A stretch of DNA of 64,000 bases, from positions 124,001 to 188,000 of the forward strand of contig NZ_BLAE01000007.1 of NCBI RefSeq assembly GCF_009687865.1. Direction: 5' to 3'. The notes beneath the pieces are model-generated. The model was not told where the DNA came from, searched no databases, and saw only the letters and a program-made list of their open reading frames with translations. Source of the stretch: Acrocarpospora macrocephala. GTDB taxonomy: Bacteria > Actinomycetota > Actinomycetes > Streptosporangiales > Streptosporangiaceae. Made by a program: the position numbers and the translations under genes. Positions 25,689 to 33,256 of the stretch are shown in pieces (within the stretch, counting starts at the first letter, position 1; every line of letters starts with the position of its first letter).

Positions 25689-27749
25689 ATGAAAACGACC
25701 GCGGCCGCTCTCCTGGTGGCGGAGCAGGAACTCGTCGCGCATTTATTTGTGGTCGCGGACGGGCGGTCCCGCGACGGCGCCGGCCAGACTATCGATCTTT
25801 TGATTTCGCGGGCCGAGGAACATCTGCGTATGACCGATCCGATCCCGCTGAACGGAGGCCCATTCGATGGCGTGGTCGCCCTCCGGCAGAGCCCGGATCG
25901 CGACGCTCAGATGGTGATGCGCAAAGAGAACGGCGTCCTGCGCGTGTCGATCCTGCTCGCCGCCTCGAAAAGCGCCGTCGATGAGCACGAGGCGCCGTGG
26001 CGCCGTATGGACCGGCTGCTGGACGCGGTCATCGGGGACGTGACCGACGGGCTCATCGGCGTCGCTCGCCTCTATCTCGGTAAACGCACCGAGAAGAGCC
26101 TTGTCATGGAGCCGGCGGAGACCGGTGCGGCGATCGCCGCCCTGCTGCCGGAATCCGGCCAGGAGCGGGGCTGGTGGCAGCGACCCTCGTCGGCCGTCCA
26201 CGGGCTGACCGCTTGGGAGTTGACGCCCCGGCTGAAAACGCGCACAGAAAGAAGGATCGTGGTTCTCGCCGCTCCCGACGGCGATCGGGAGCTCAGCGTA
26301 TGGACCTGGTCCGACGGGAGGCCGCTGTTTCCGCCGTTCGCCCGCTACCTCGAGCACGTCGCGAAGGTCCGCTATCAGGCGCGCGTACACGCGTGCGCCA
26401 CCCCGGTGAGCGAGCTCTGCGAGCGGATCGACGGTGGCATCCTCGAACTTCAGGGGCTGGTGAACGCCGGGAGAAGGACGAACGGGCCGTTCGTCCCGAC
26501 GGACGCGGTCAGCCGTGGGCTCGCCACCCTGCGCGCCGACCAGACGCAGGTGGCGACGCGGGCCGCATTCCTCAAGACCATGCATCGGACGGTCAAGATC
26601 GCCAACACGAGCGCCCAGGCGGCGCTCGGCGGCGACGCAGCCGGCCAGGGTGCCCTTTTCCACGACGACAGGGAGCTCGGCGCCTGGTTCGAGCGGCAAC
26701 TGGAGGACGACATCTCTTACTTGGAATCGGCATACGAGGGCGCGGCCCGGATGAATGAGAGCCTCGGGATGCTCACCGTCCCGCACACCCCTGCCCAGAC
26801 GCCCGCCGCTGATCCGGTTCTGGGCATCGTCACGGCGATGCCCGAGGAGTTCGCGGCCATGTACGTCATGCTCCAGGACCGGACCCGGGTGAATATCGCC
26901 AACGACCGGGCCGACTACATCCTCGGCACCCTGCCGGGGCCTGAACCGGACACCCCCCATCGGGTCGTGCTGACGCTGCTGGGCGACGTTGGCAACGATC
27001 TCGCCGCCGACGGCTGTGCCAACCTCGCCCGGAGCTTCGGCTCGGTGGCGCTGATCCTCATGGTGGGCATCGCGGCCGGGGTGCCGGACCCCGAGCACCC
27101 GGAAAGGCACGTACGGCTCGGCGACATCGTCGTCTCCACCTGGGGGATCGTCGACTACGACCACGTGATCGACCGACCCGGCGGCGCGGTTCTCCGCCAG
27201 CCGTTCCCACGGCCGTCCCGGCTTCTCGCGCACCGCGCGAACTGGCTCGCCGCCGAGGAATTGCAGGGCAGGCGCCCCTGGGAAGAGCTGCTCGCCCGGG
27301 CCGCGGAGACCGACCTGCCGGAATTCGCCCGGCCGGATGCGGCCACCGATCAGCTCTTCCTCGCCGACGAGTCTGCGCATATCGTGCCGCATCCGGACAT
27401 GGGGCTCAGCGGACATCGGCCCGGATGGCCGAAGGTGCACTACGGCCACATCGGGAGCGCCGACCGCTCCCTGCGAAACGCCCGCGTACGCGCCGACGTC
27501 GCCGCCCGGTACAACCTTCGCGCTCTCGAGATGGAGGGCAAAGGAATCGGGAACTCCGGGTTCGCCAACGGCCTCGAGTGGCTCGTCATCCGCGGCATCA
27601 GCGACTACGGCGACAACCACACCGGCAGCCTCTGGCGGAAGTACGCCTCGCTGGCGGCGGCGTCCTATACGCGGGCACTGCTGGCCGTGTGCCCGCCTGT
27701 AGCGCCGCGCGGCGGGCACACGGGAACGGCCCGCGCGTCCGCGGGGTGA
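25689..27749 (+). CDS. CATRA-like N-terminal domain fused to a nucleoside-phosphorylase/MTAN-like domain
   Basis: 686 residues from ATG 25689, with GGGGAG ahead. Residues about 1-360 fit the CATRA-N type (opening LLVAEQELVAHLFVVADG, Trp-rich middle, long helices near 290-360). Residues about 375-670 form a PNP/UDP-type domain: GIVTAMPEEF at the start, LMVGIAAGVPD in the middle and the conserved tail RALEMEGKGIG with WLVIRGISDYGD. In NTP-dependent conflict systems such domains are predicted to sense or cleave nucleoside-type signals; this is family knowledge, not seen directly. The macro-domain gene follows after 26 bases and is probably in the same operon. Confidence 0.65.
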   Translation: MKTTAAALLVAEQELVAHLFVVADGRSRDGAGQTIDLLISRAEEHLRMTDPIPLNGGPFDGVVALRQSPDRDAQMVMRKENGVLRVSILLAASKSAVDEHEAPWRRMDRLLDAVIGDVTDGLIGVARLYLGKRTEKSLVMEPAETGAAIAALLPESGQERGWWQRPSSAVHGLTAWELTPRLKTRTERRIVVLAAPDGDRELSVWTWSDGRPLFPPFARYLEHVAKVRYQARVHACATPVSELCERIDGGILELQGLVNAGRRTNGPFVPTDAVSRGLATLRADQTQVATRAAFLKTMHRTVKIANTSAQAALGGDAAGQGALFHDDRELGAWFERQLEDDISYLESAYEGAARMNESLGMLTVPHTPAQTPAADPVLGIVTAMPEEFAAMYVMLQDRTRVNIANDRADYILGTLPGPEPDTPHRVVLTLLGDVGNDLAADGCANLARSFGSVALILMVGIAAGVPDPEHPERHVRLGDIVVSTWGIVDYDHVIDRPGGAVLRQPFPRPSRLLAHRANWLAAEELQGRRPWEELLARAAETDLPEFARPDAATDQLFLADESAHIVPHPDMGLSGHRPGWPKVHYGHIGSADRSLRNARVRADVAARYNLRALEMEGKGIGNSGFANGLEWLVIRGISDYGDNHTGSLWRKYASLAAASYTRALLAVCPPVAPRGGHTGTARASAG

Positions 27750-27775
27750 ACCCATGCCTCAGAGAAGTCGAGCCG

Positions 27776-28900
27776 ATGAGTGACCTGTTCACGGAGTTGA
27801 TTCAGCTGCGTCCCGGCCGTGGTGTCCTGGCCGCCAACCTGGTCGCGCGTATCGGCCCGCTGTTGCGCGCCCGGGCGGGGATCGACGACTCCGACGGGCC
27901 CAGGGAGGTCAGCGAACGCTTGATCACCTACCTGGAGTCCCTGGCCGGCACGTTGCCGCCCGACCTCGCGCTGGCCTTCCGCGTCGGTCTCTCGTTACAT
28001 CCGCAAGCCCAGTTCCGCTTTCTCGACGAACGCATGGAATGGCTCGCCATGCAGCTCGACCGGGACGCCCGCACCGCCAGACGCCGTTTCGACGAGGCCG
28101 CCCGCCTGCTCGAGCTGAAGAGCCGGGAGGCCGACGGGGCCGTGTCCATGGCATCGGGGTCCATGGCATCGGGGTCCATGACATCTGGTCCGGCCGGGCT
28201 GCCGGCCCATCAGACCGAATACCTCTACCGGCCGCAGGCGCTGGCCGAGACCTCGGACATCCGCATCGGCTTCATCACCGGAGACATCCGGCGCGTCAAG
28301 TGCGCGGACATATGGGTGAACCCCGAGAACACCCGCATGGAAATGGCGAGATTCGAGGAGCACTCCGTTTCGGCCATCATCCGGTACCTCGGCGCCCGGC
28401 GCGACGAGACGGGCCAGGTGGTCGAGGATCGGATCGCCGACGCGCTCGTCCAGAAGGTGGGACGACACGGCCAGGTCGCCCCCTGCACGGCCATCGCCAC
28501 CGATTCGGGAAATCTTCTCGGCAGCAACAGGGTCCGCTCCATCGTGCACGTGGCGACGGTCCAGGGAGAGCCGGGCGCGGGATACCGGCAGGTGCACGAC
28601 ATCGGACACTGCGTGACCAAGGCCCTCGATGCGGCGGAGAGACTGGCCGCCGCCGAGCCGGCCCACACGACCATCCTGTTCCCCATCCTCGGCGCCGGAG
28701 TGGGCGGCGCCGAGCCGACCGGGACGCTCCGGACGCTGGTCGGCGCGGCCCTGGATCACCTTCTGACGGTCCGGGGCGGTATTCGGACCGTTCTCTTCCT
28801 CGCCTACAGCACCACGGACTTCATCGCCTGCCGGACCGTTTTCGAGGACAATCCGCAGTTTCTCGCCGACTTCGGCCAGGCTCATGGTCACCATCACTGA
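27776..28900 (+). CDS. Macro-domain protein with helical N-terminus
   Basis: 374 residues from ATG 27776. Residues 1-120 are a helical domain I do not recognise by name (ELIQLRPGRGVLAANLVARIG, LERTARRRFDEAARLLEL-like end). Residues 124-138 are a repetitive Met-Ala-Ser-Gly linker made by a triplicated 15-base unit. Residues about 160-370 form a macro domain: IRIGFITGDIRRVKCADIWVN with the Asn of the ADP-ribose pocket, and the glycine-rich FPILGAGVGG loop. It should bind ADP-ribose or a related nucleotide. Next to a phosphorylase-like domain and CHAT proteases it probably serves as nucleotide sensor or effector modulator. Confidence 0.7.
   Translation: MSDLFTELIQLRPGRGVLAANLVARIGPLLRARAGIDDSDGPREVSERLITYLESLAGTLPPDLALAFRVGLSLHPQAQFRFLDERMEWLAMQLDRDARTARRRFDEAARLLELKSREADGAVSMASGSMASGSMTSGPAGLPAHQTEYLYRPQALAETSDIRIGFITGDIRRVKCADIWVNPENTRMEMARFEEHSVSAIIRYLGARRDETGQVVEDRIADALVQKVGRHGQVAPCTAIATDSGNLLGSNRVRSIVHVATVQGEPGAGYRQVHDIGHCVTKALDAAERLAAAEPAHTTILFPILGAGVGGAEPTGTLRTLVGAALDHLLTVRGGIRTVLFLAYSTTDFIACRTVFEDNPQFLADFGQAHGHHH
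28145..28189 (+). repeat. Three in-frame 15-bp repeats in the macro-protein linker
   Basis: TCCATGGCATCGGGG occurs at 28145-28159 and 28160-28174, with a diverged third copy at 28175-28189. Each unit encodes five residues, so slippage would change linker length without frameshift. Confidence 0.8.
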
Positions 28901-28923
28901 CCTCAGCCGATAACGCCGCCCAG

Positions 28924-29026
28924 CTGTCCAGGAACTGTCCAGGAACTGTCCACAACACCGCGAAAGCGCGTGGCAGCATATGGCCAAATCACTTTCGGTC
29001 ATGGCCGGAGGATGCGGTGGCCATAT
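28924..29026. repeat. Tandem repeat and inverted repeat after the macro gene
   Basis: CTGTCCAGGAA is repeated at 28924-28934 and 28935-28945, followed by a partial CTGTCCA. Further on, ATATGGCCA (28978-28986) and TGGCCATAT (29018-29026) are perfect 9-bp inverted arms. These are possible regulator-binding elements in the 700-base region before the first CHAT gene. Confidence 0.5.
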
Positions 29027-29183
29027 TTGGCTATGCCGAATCCTGTCAGGAAAGATGGGCGATTTCGAATGGCCGGTGCCATTCGGATTTCGCCCGATCC
29101 TTTTTCGCCGGGCGTTCCGACCGGCGGCGCGCCTTCGCCGTCTCCGTTAGCACTCCCCATTCTCGACAGAAAGCGGCTGGAAA

Positions 29184-29306
29184 ATGAATGACACGCATGC
29201 CACCACAGCGCACGGAATTCCCGGCGCGGTCGCGCCAGGCGAAAGCGGCGGAGCCGGAACCAAGCGCGACTCCGCCGTCGGCGGCGCCGCGGCCGGGACG
29301 CCATGA
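29184..29306 (+). CDS. Possible 40-residue small protein in the CHAT leader region
   Basis: ATG 29184 opens 40 codons (MNDTHATTAHG, then Gly/Ala/Pro-rich), with only a weak ribosome site. Its TGA overlaps a ten-codon frame (ATGA at 29303), which in turn overlaps ATG 29332 of the next small frame. The chain of overlaps suggests translation but could be chance. No family is recognised. Confidence 0.25.
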   Translation: MNDTHATTAHGIPGAVAPGESGGAGTKRDSAVGGAAAGTP

Positions 29307-29331
29307 AACGGGACATCAGGAAAGGGAGCCG

Positions 29332-29418
29332 ATGAGCGGCCTCGGCGTTGATTCGGTGACAGCCTGGAGGACCTTCTCACGTCCTGAGCCGCTCACCGCC
29401 GACACCCGGACCGGGTAG
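29332..29418 (+). CDS. Possible 28-residue peptide upstream of the CHAT gene
   Basis: ATG 29332 has a good AAAGGGAG ribosome site five bases away and encodes 28 residues (MSGLGVDSVTAWRTF, then polar with several Thr). A perfect 11-bp hairpin begins six bases after its stop. It may be a leader peptide or a small effector of the island. The frame is also the end of a longer possible frame from 29188. Unrecognised. Confidence 0.3.
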   Translation: MSGLGVDSVTAWRTFSRPEPLTADTRTG

Positions 29419-29423
29419 ACCAG

Positions 29424-29456
29424 GGAGCCGTCCGATGCCCTCAACCGGACGGCTCC
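29424..29456 (+). terminator. Perfect hairpin after the small peptide
   Basis: GGAGCCGTCCG (29424-29434) pairs exactly with CGGACGGCTCC (29446-29456), loop of 11 bases, without a T tract. It may attenuate read-through into the CHAT gene or end the small transcript. Confidence 0.55.
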
Positions 29457-29508
29457 GATCCCCCACCTTCGGGACCCAATCATCGCCTGTCGCCGGTGCA
29501 ACAGACAG

Positions 29509-29532
29509 GACGAAAACTGGGACGAAAACTGG
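29509..29532. repeat. Two perfect 12-bp tandem repeats before the CHAT gene
   Basis: GACGAAAACTGG occurs twice without interruption (29509-29520, 29521-29532) and is followed by ACAAAAAGG. It lies about 30 bases before the leader frame and may contain promoter or operator sequence. Confidence 0.6.
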
Positions 29533-29561
29533 ACAAAAAGGCAGTGGCATTGGAGTGCCGC

Positions 29562-29618
29562 GTGAGCTGCCCGGCAGACGAGAGCGCGGCCCACGAGCAT
29601 CCTGAATCAACGACCTGA
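29562..29618 (+). CDS. Possible 18-residue leader peptide coupled to the CHAT gene
   Basis: GTG 29562 has GGAG six bases upstream and opens an 18-codon frame (begins with MSCPADES) whose TGA overlaps ATG 29618 of the CHAT gene as TGATG. This arrangement would couple CHAT translation to the short frame and supports 29618 as the CHAT start, which has no ribosome site of its own. Confidence 0.4.
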   Translation: MSCPADESAAHEHPESTT

Positions 29619-32600
29619 TGCCCTTCCAAGCGGACCGCGCGCCCTGTTGCATGTGTCCTATGGTTCCTGCGGACGTGCTCGTCTGGGCAGCCCGTGAGGA
29701 TCTGTCCGGCCAGCCGGGGAAGATCTTCGCCGCGGCGGACCGCGCGGGCGACGTGACGGTCTGCGTCTTCGCGTGCCTCGCGGCCGGAGAGCCGGGGCGT
29801 GCCGCCCAGCTGGCGCCGCGAGCCCCCGAGGGCCTCCGAAGTCTCATGGGCGTCCTGATCACGCGCCTGGCCCGCGCCTGGTTTCCGGGCAATCTCTCGG
29901 GCGACGACCTGACGGCGGTGCGTTACCTCGGCCGGAAACATCTCGACACCCTCGGCCTGGACCGGAGCGACTGGCTGGTCATGTGTCCCATGGCAGAAGT
30001 GGGCATGCTGCGGTCGACGGTGATGGGGGCCGCACGGGTGGGTGTGTCGCAAGGACGTGCGGCCGCGCACCGATACGGCGACTATGTGAACGACTTCATG
30101 GTGCTGGCCCGCGACCATGGCCTCGACCGCTACGTCGATCTGCTGAGCTGTCTCCAGGCCGAGCTGCTCGGGCTGGGCGGGCTCCCCGAGGATTCCGTAC
30201 GGCTGGCCGAAGCGGTGCTGGAGCGGAGCCGGCGCGCCGCGGATCATTCCATGGCGGCGCGCGCCCGGCTGCTCATCGGGGACGCCTACGCCACTCCCGG
30301 CAGCTCACCGGAGATTCTCGGTCTCGATTTGGGCGACCTGAACCGTTCGCCGTCTCCCCCGCCCTCGGCCAGGACGCGGGAGCTCGCGCTCGCGGCCTAT
30401 CGCGACGCGGAGGAGGACTTCCACCGCGCGGACGCGCCGCGCGGTCGCGCGGCCGTGCTGGTGCGGCGGGCATTCCTGGAACGAAGCGCCGGCCGGCCCG
30501 GCTCCGCTCGCGAGCTTCTCGACGGCGCCGAGCGGCTCTACGCCGCGGCGGGTGATGTCGCGGGCGCCTATCTCACCGGAACCCATCGGGTGCTGGCCGA
30601 GATCGATGACGGGTTGTTCACTGCAGCCGGAGCGGAGCTCGCCGGTGACCTCGGCGGCTGGGCGGCAGCCGCCGGCAGCCCCAGCCTGACGTTGGGTCTC
30701 TCCCGCCTGATCCGAGCGGTGGGCAGGATGTGGCGCCACGGCGGCGAGGTGGAACGGGCTCGTGCCTGCCTCAGCCTGGCGGCCGACATCGCCGTCGCGG
30801 TCGGCGACGCGGCGGAGGAGCGATCCGCGCTCGGCGATCTCAGCGACCTGTACGCCTCCCTGAACAGCCGCAAGCCGACCGTGGTGCTGCTCGAACGCGC
30901 CCTCGACCGGCGGCTGCGCGGCCTCGGCGGCTGGGACGCCCTGCCCGGCGTGGACTTCGCGCTCTGGAGCGAGATCGCCGAGCTGACCGTGTTCCAGACC
31001 GCGCAGTTCATGGACCTTCGGGACGCGGACGGCCTGCGCCAGTCCGGGCAGCGGATGCGGCGGCTCGTCGAGCATCGCCCGGAAGGCCGGGACACACCGC
31101 CCCCGGTACGGAATCCGGTCATCCACGGGGACCTCGCCATGCGGGAGCTGGAGCGCTTCGGGCTCGGCAGGGTGACCGCGGCCGGCGAACCGGTGCCCCA
31201 CCAGGACTTCGCCGTGCCGTTGGTCGCCTCCCTCGCGGGCAGCCTCATCTCCCAGGTTCACCTGACCCGGTGCATGGCGCCGCTGATCGAGGCGAAACGG
31301 CTCCGGCGATCCGGCTCTCCGGCCGAGGCCGACCGCCTCGTCGAGGAGGTGCTCGCGCTCGCGCGCGATATCGGCACCGAGGGAAGGCCGTACGCCGTCG
31401 TCGCCCTGTCCTGGGCGGGGCGGCTCGCCGAGGCCCGCGACGAGGTCCGCGCCCTGGCCGCGGAGGCGCCGGACATGCCACCCGCGAGGCACGCCGAACT
31501 GCTCGTCGCGGCGCATGCCTATCAAGAGGCCCGCACGCTCCTGCGCGAGCGGGGTCAGGACCCCTCATTCGCCGGCACGCTGCCGCGGCGCCGCCACGTC
31601 CTGGCCGCGCGGATCGCCCTGGGCTGCGGTGACGTGACCGGGCCCGCGGCCTCCGGCGTGCTCGCCGAGCTGGAGAGGGACATCGACGAGTTCGAGCGGC
31701 GGTTCGCCGCGTTGCGGCGGGACGCTTATCGCACCTCCGTCTGCGACGACGCCGAGATGGGAGAGACGTACTTTCTCGCCGCCCGGCTCGCCAGGGCGGC
31801 AGGCGCAGCGGGCTCCGGCCACGAATACGGCGGGCGGCTGCGCGCCCTTCCGCTGCATGACACCTTGGCGGACTCCGCCGCGATCAGGGACGCGCCGCCC
31901 GCTCATGCGGCGGTGCTGCTCCGCTGGCAGCAGGCCAACGTCGCGTGGACCGCCGCCTTCGAGCAGGTCGCCGCGCTCCGCCCGGCCTCGCCCCAGGAAC
32001 ACTTGGACGGCGTACGGGAGGCGCAGGAACGGCTGGATGCCGCGCAGGCCGCCCTCGAGCAGGCCGAGCGGGCCGCGCTCGACGCGATGCCCGGCATCCT
32101 GCTGCGTACTCGACGGGTCGCATCGGTGAGCCCGGCGAAGCCGCCCCCTTTGGAACTGCCCGGCGGCACCCTGTTGCTCGACTACCTCGTGGGCGCGGAT
32201 CGTACGCTGGTGTGGGCTCGCTCACGGGATCGCGTACATGCCTGGGAGCTCGAGGTGGACGGCGACGAACTGGCCGGGATGGCGAGTCGCACCACGCGGA
32301 GCTTCGCCGGACGATCGCTCCCGGAGGACGGCGAGGGAGCGGCGGATGAGCTGGCCGCGCTCCTTCTCGGCCCCGTGCGCACCATGCTCGAAGATCATGA
32401 GCGGGTGCTCGTCGCGCCGTCAGGCGCACTCGCTCTCGTGCCGTTCGGCGCGCTCGACCTCCGCCCGGCCACCCCCCTCATCGCCGAGCACACCATTTCC
32501 TACCTGCCAGGCGCCGAACTGCTGGACAGGCTCTCATTCCCATGGCGGCCGGCCGCCGAAGGGGCGGCGCTCGTGGTCGGGGACCCCAGGTTTCATCCGG

Positions 32601-33256
32601 AGCGCGGGCTGTCGCGGCTGCGCGGGGCGGGCGTCGAGGCGTACCACGTCGGCGGCCTGCTGGGCGTGACGCCGCTGCAGGGCGGAGCCGCGCGCAAGAC
32701 GGCGGTACGCGACCGGGCCATGGGAGCGCGGATCCTGCACTTCGCCACGCATGGCCTCATTTCCCCGCAGGCGCCGACGGCATCGGCGATCGCGCTGGCC
32801 GGAGCTGACGAGCTGACCATGGCCGACCTCGCGGGACTCGCCCTCCGCGCCGACCTGGTCGTGCTCAGCGCCTGTGACACCGGCCAGGGAGAGCCGACAT
32901 TCGGCGGTGAGCTGGTGGGGTTCACGCGCGCCCTGATCGCCGCCGGAGCGCGCCGTGCCCTGGTCTCGCTCTGGCCGGTCCACGACCGGATCACTTGCGT
33001 GATCATGGAAAGGTTCTACCGGCGGCTCGCCGAGGGCGACACTCCCGCGGAAGCCTTGTCCCGCGCCCAACGCTGGACGAAAGACCAGCCCAGCACGGAC
33101 CTGGCCATCCGGTACCGGCGCCTGGCCGCCGCCGCCGGCAAGGCGTCCGCGGGCGGTTCGCTGACGCGCACGCGCGATGGGTCGGCCCCGGCGGGAAGCG
33201 GCCCGGCCGAGGGAACCGGCTTCTGGGCGCCGTTCATCCTCGTCGGGTCACCCTGA
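29618..33256 (+). CDS. CHAT-domain protease-like protein 1
   Basis: 1212 residues. The first 850 or so are alpha-helical repeats (TPR-like, for example AYRDAEEDFHRADAPRGRAAVLVRRA) with an irregular central part. A CHAT domain occupies about 850-1212: LLLDYLVGADRTLVWA, the catalytic His in HFATHG (His1045), the Cys in LSACDTGQG (Cys1086) and the ARRALVSLWPV strand. The dyad is intact, so it should be an active caspase/separase-like cysteine protease, held in check by the repeats. Such proteins serve as effectors in conflict and programmed-cell-death systems. Start 29618 is supported by the TGATG overlap; ATG 29651 or 29660 are alternatives. It converges on the second CHAT gene with a nine-base overlap. 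Confidence 0.75.
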   Translation: MPFQADRAPCCMCPMVPADVLVWAAREDLSGQPGKIFAAADRAGDVTVCVFACLAAGEPGRAAQLAPRAPEGLRSLMGVLITRLARAWFPGNLSGDDLTAVRYLGRKHLDTLGLDRSDWLVMCPMAEVGMLRSTVMGAARVGVSQGRAAAHRYGDYVNDFMVLARDHGLDRYVDLLSCLQAELLGLGGLPEDSVRLAEAVLERSRRAADHSMAARARLLIGDAYATPGSSPEILGLDLGDLNRSPSPPPSARTRELALAAYRDAEEDFHRADAPRGRAAVLVRRAFLERSAGRPGSARELLDGAERLYAAAGDVAGAYLTGTHRVLAEIDDGLFTAAGAELAGDLGGWAAAAGSPSLTLGLSRLIRAVGRMWRHGGEVERARACLSLAADIAVAVGDAAEERSALGDLSDLYASLNSRKPTVVLLERALDRRLRGLGGWDALPGVDFALWSEIAELTVFQTAQFMDLRDADGLRQSGQRMRRLVEHRPEGRDTPPPVRNPVIHGDLAMRELERFGLGRVTAAGEPVPHQDFAVPLVASLAGSLISQVHLTRCMAPLIEAKRLRRSGSPAEADRLVEEVLALARDIGTEGRPYAVVALSWAGRLAEARDEVRALAAEAPDMPPARHAELLVAAHAYQEARTLLRERGQDPSFAGTLPRRRHVLAARIALGCGDVTGPAASGVLAELERDIDEFERRFAALRRDAYRTSVCDDAEMGETYFLAARLARAAGAAGSGHEYGGRLRALPLHDTLADSAAIRDAPPAHAAVLLRWQQANVAWTAAFEQVAALRPASPQEHLDGVREAQERLDAAQAALEQAERAALDAMPGILLRTRRVASVSPAKPPPLELPGGTLLLDYLVGADRTLVWARSRDRVHAWELEVDGDELAGMASRTTRSFAGRSLPEDGEGAADELAALLLGPVRTMLEDHERVLVAPSGALALVPFGALDLRPATPLIAEHTISYLPGAELLDRLSFPWRPAAEGAALVVGDPRFHPERGLSRLRGAGVEAYHVGGLLGVTPLQGGAARKTAVRDRAMGARILHFATHGLISPQAPTASAIALAGADELTMADLAGLALRADLVVLSACDTGQGEPTFGGELVGFTRALIAAGARRALVSLWPVHDRITCVIMERFYRRLAEGDTPAEALSRAQRWTKDQPSTDLAIRYRRLAAAAGKASAGGSLTRTRDGSAPAGSGPAEGTGFWAPFILVGSP

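Noticed and set aside
29188-29418. 76-codon frame as one gene
   Set aside because: Arg/Pro-rich front with no ribosome site; only the last 28 codons from ATG 29332 have a good start signal.
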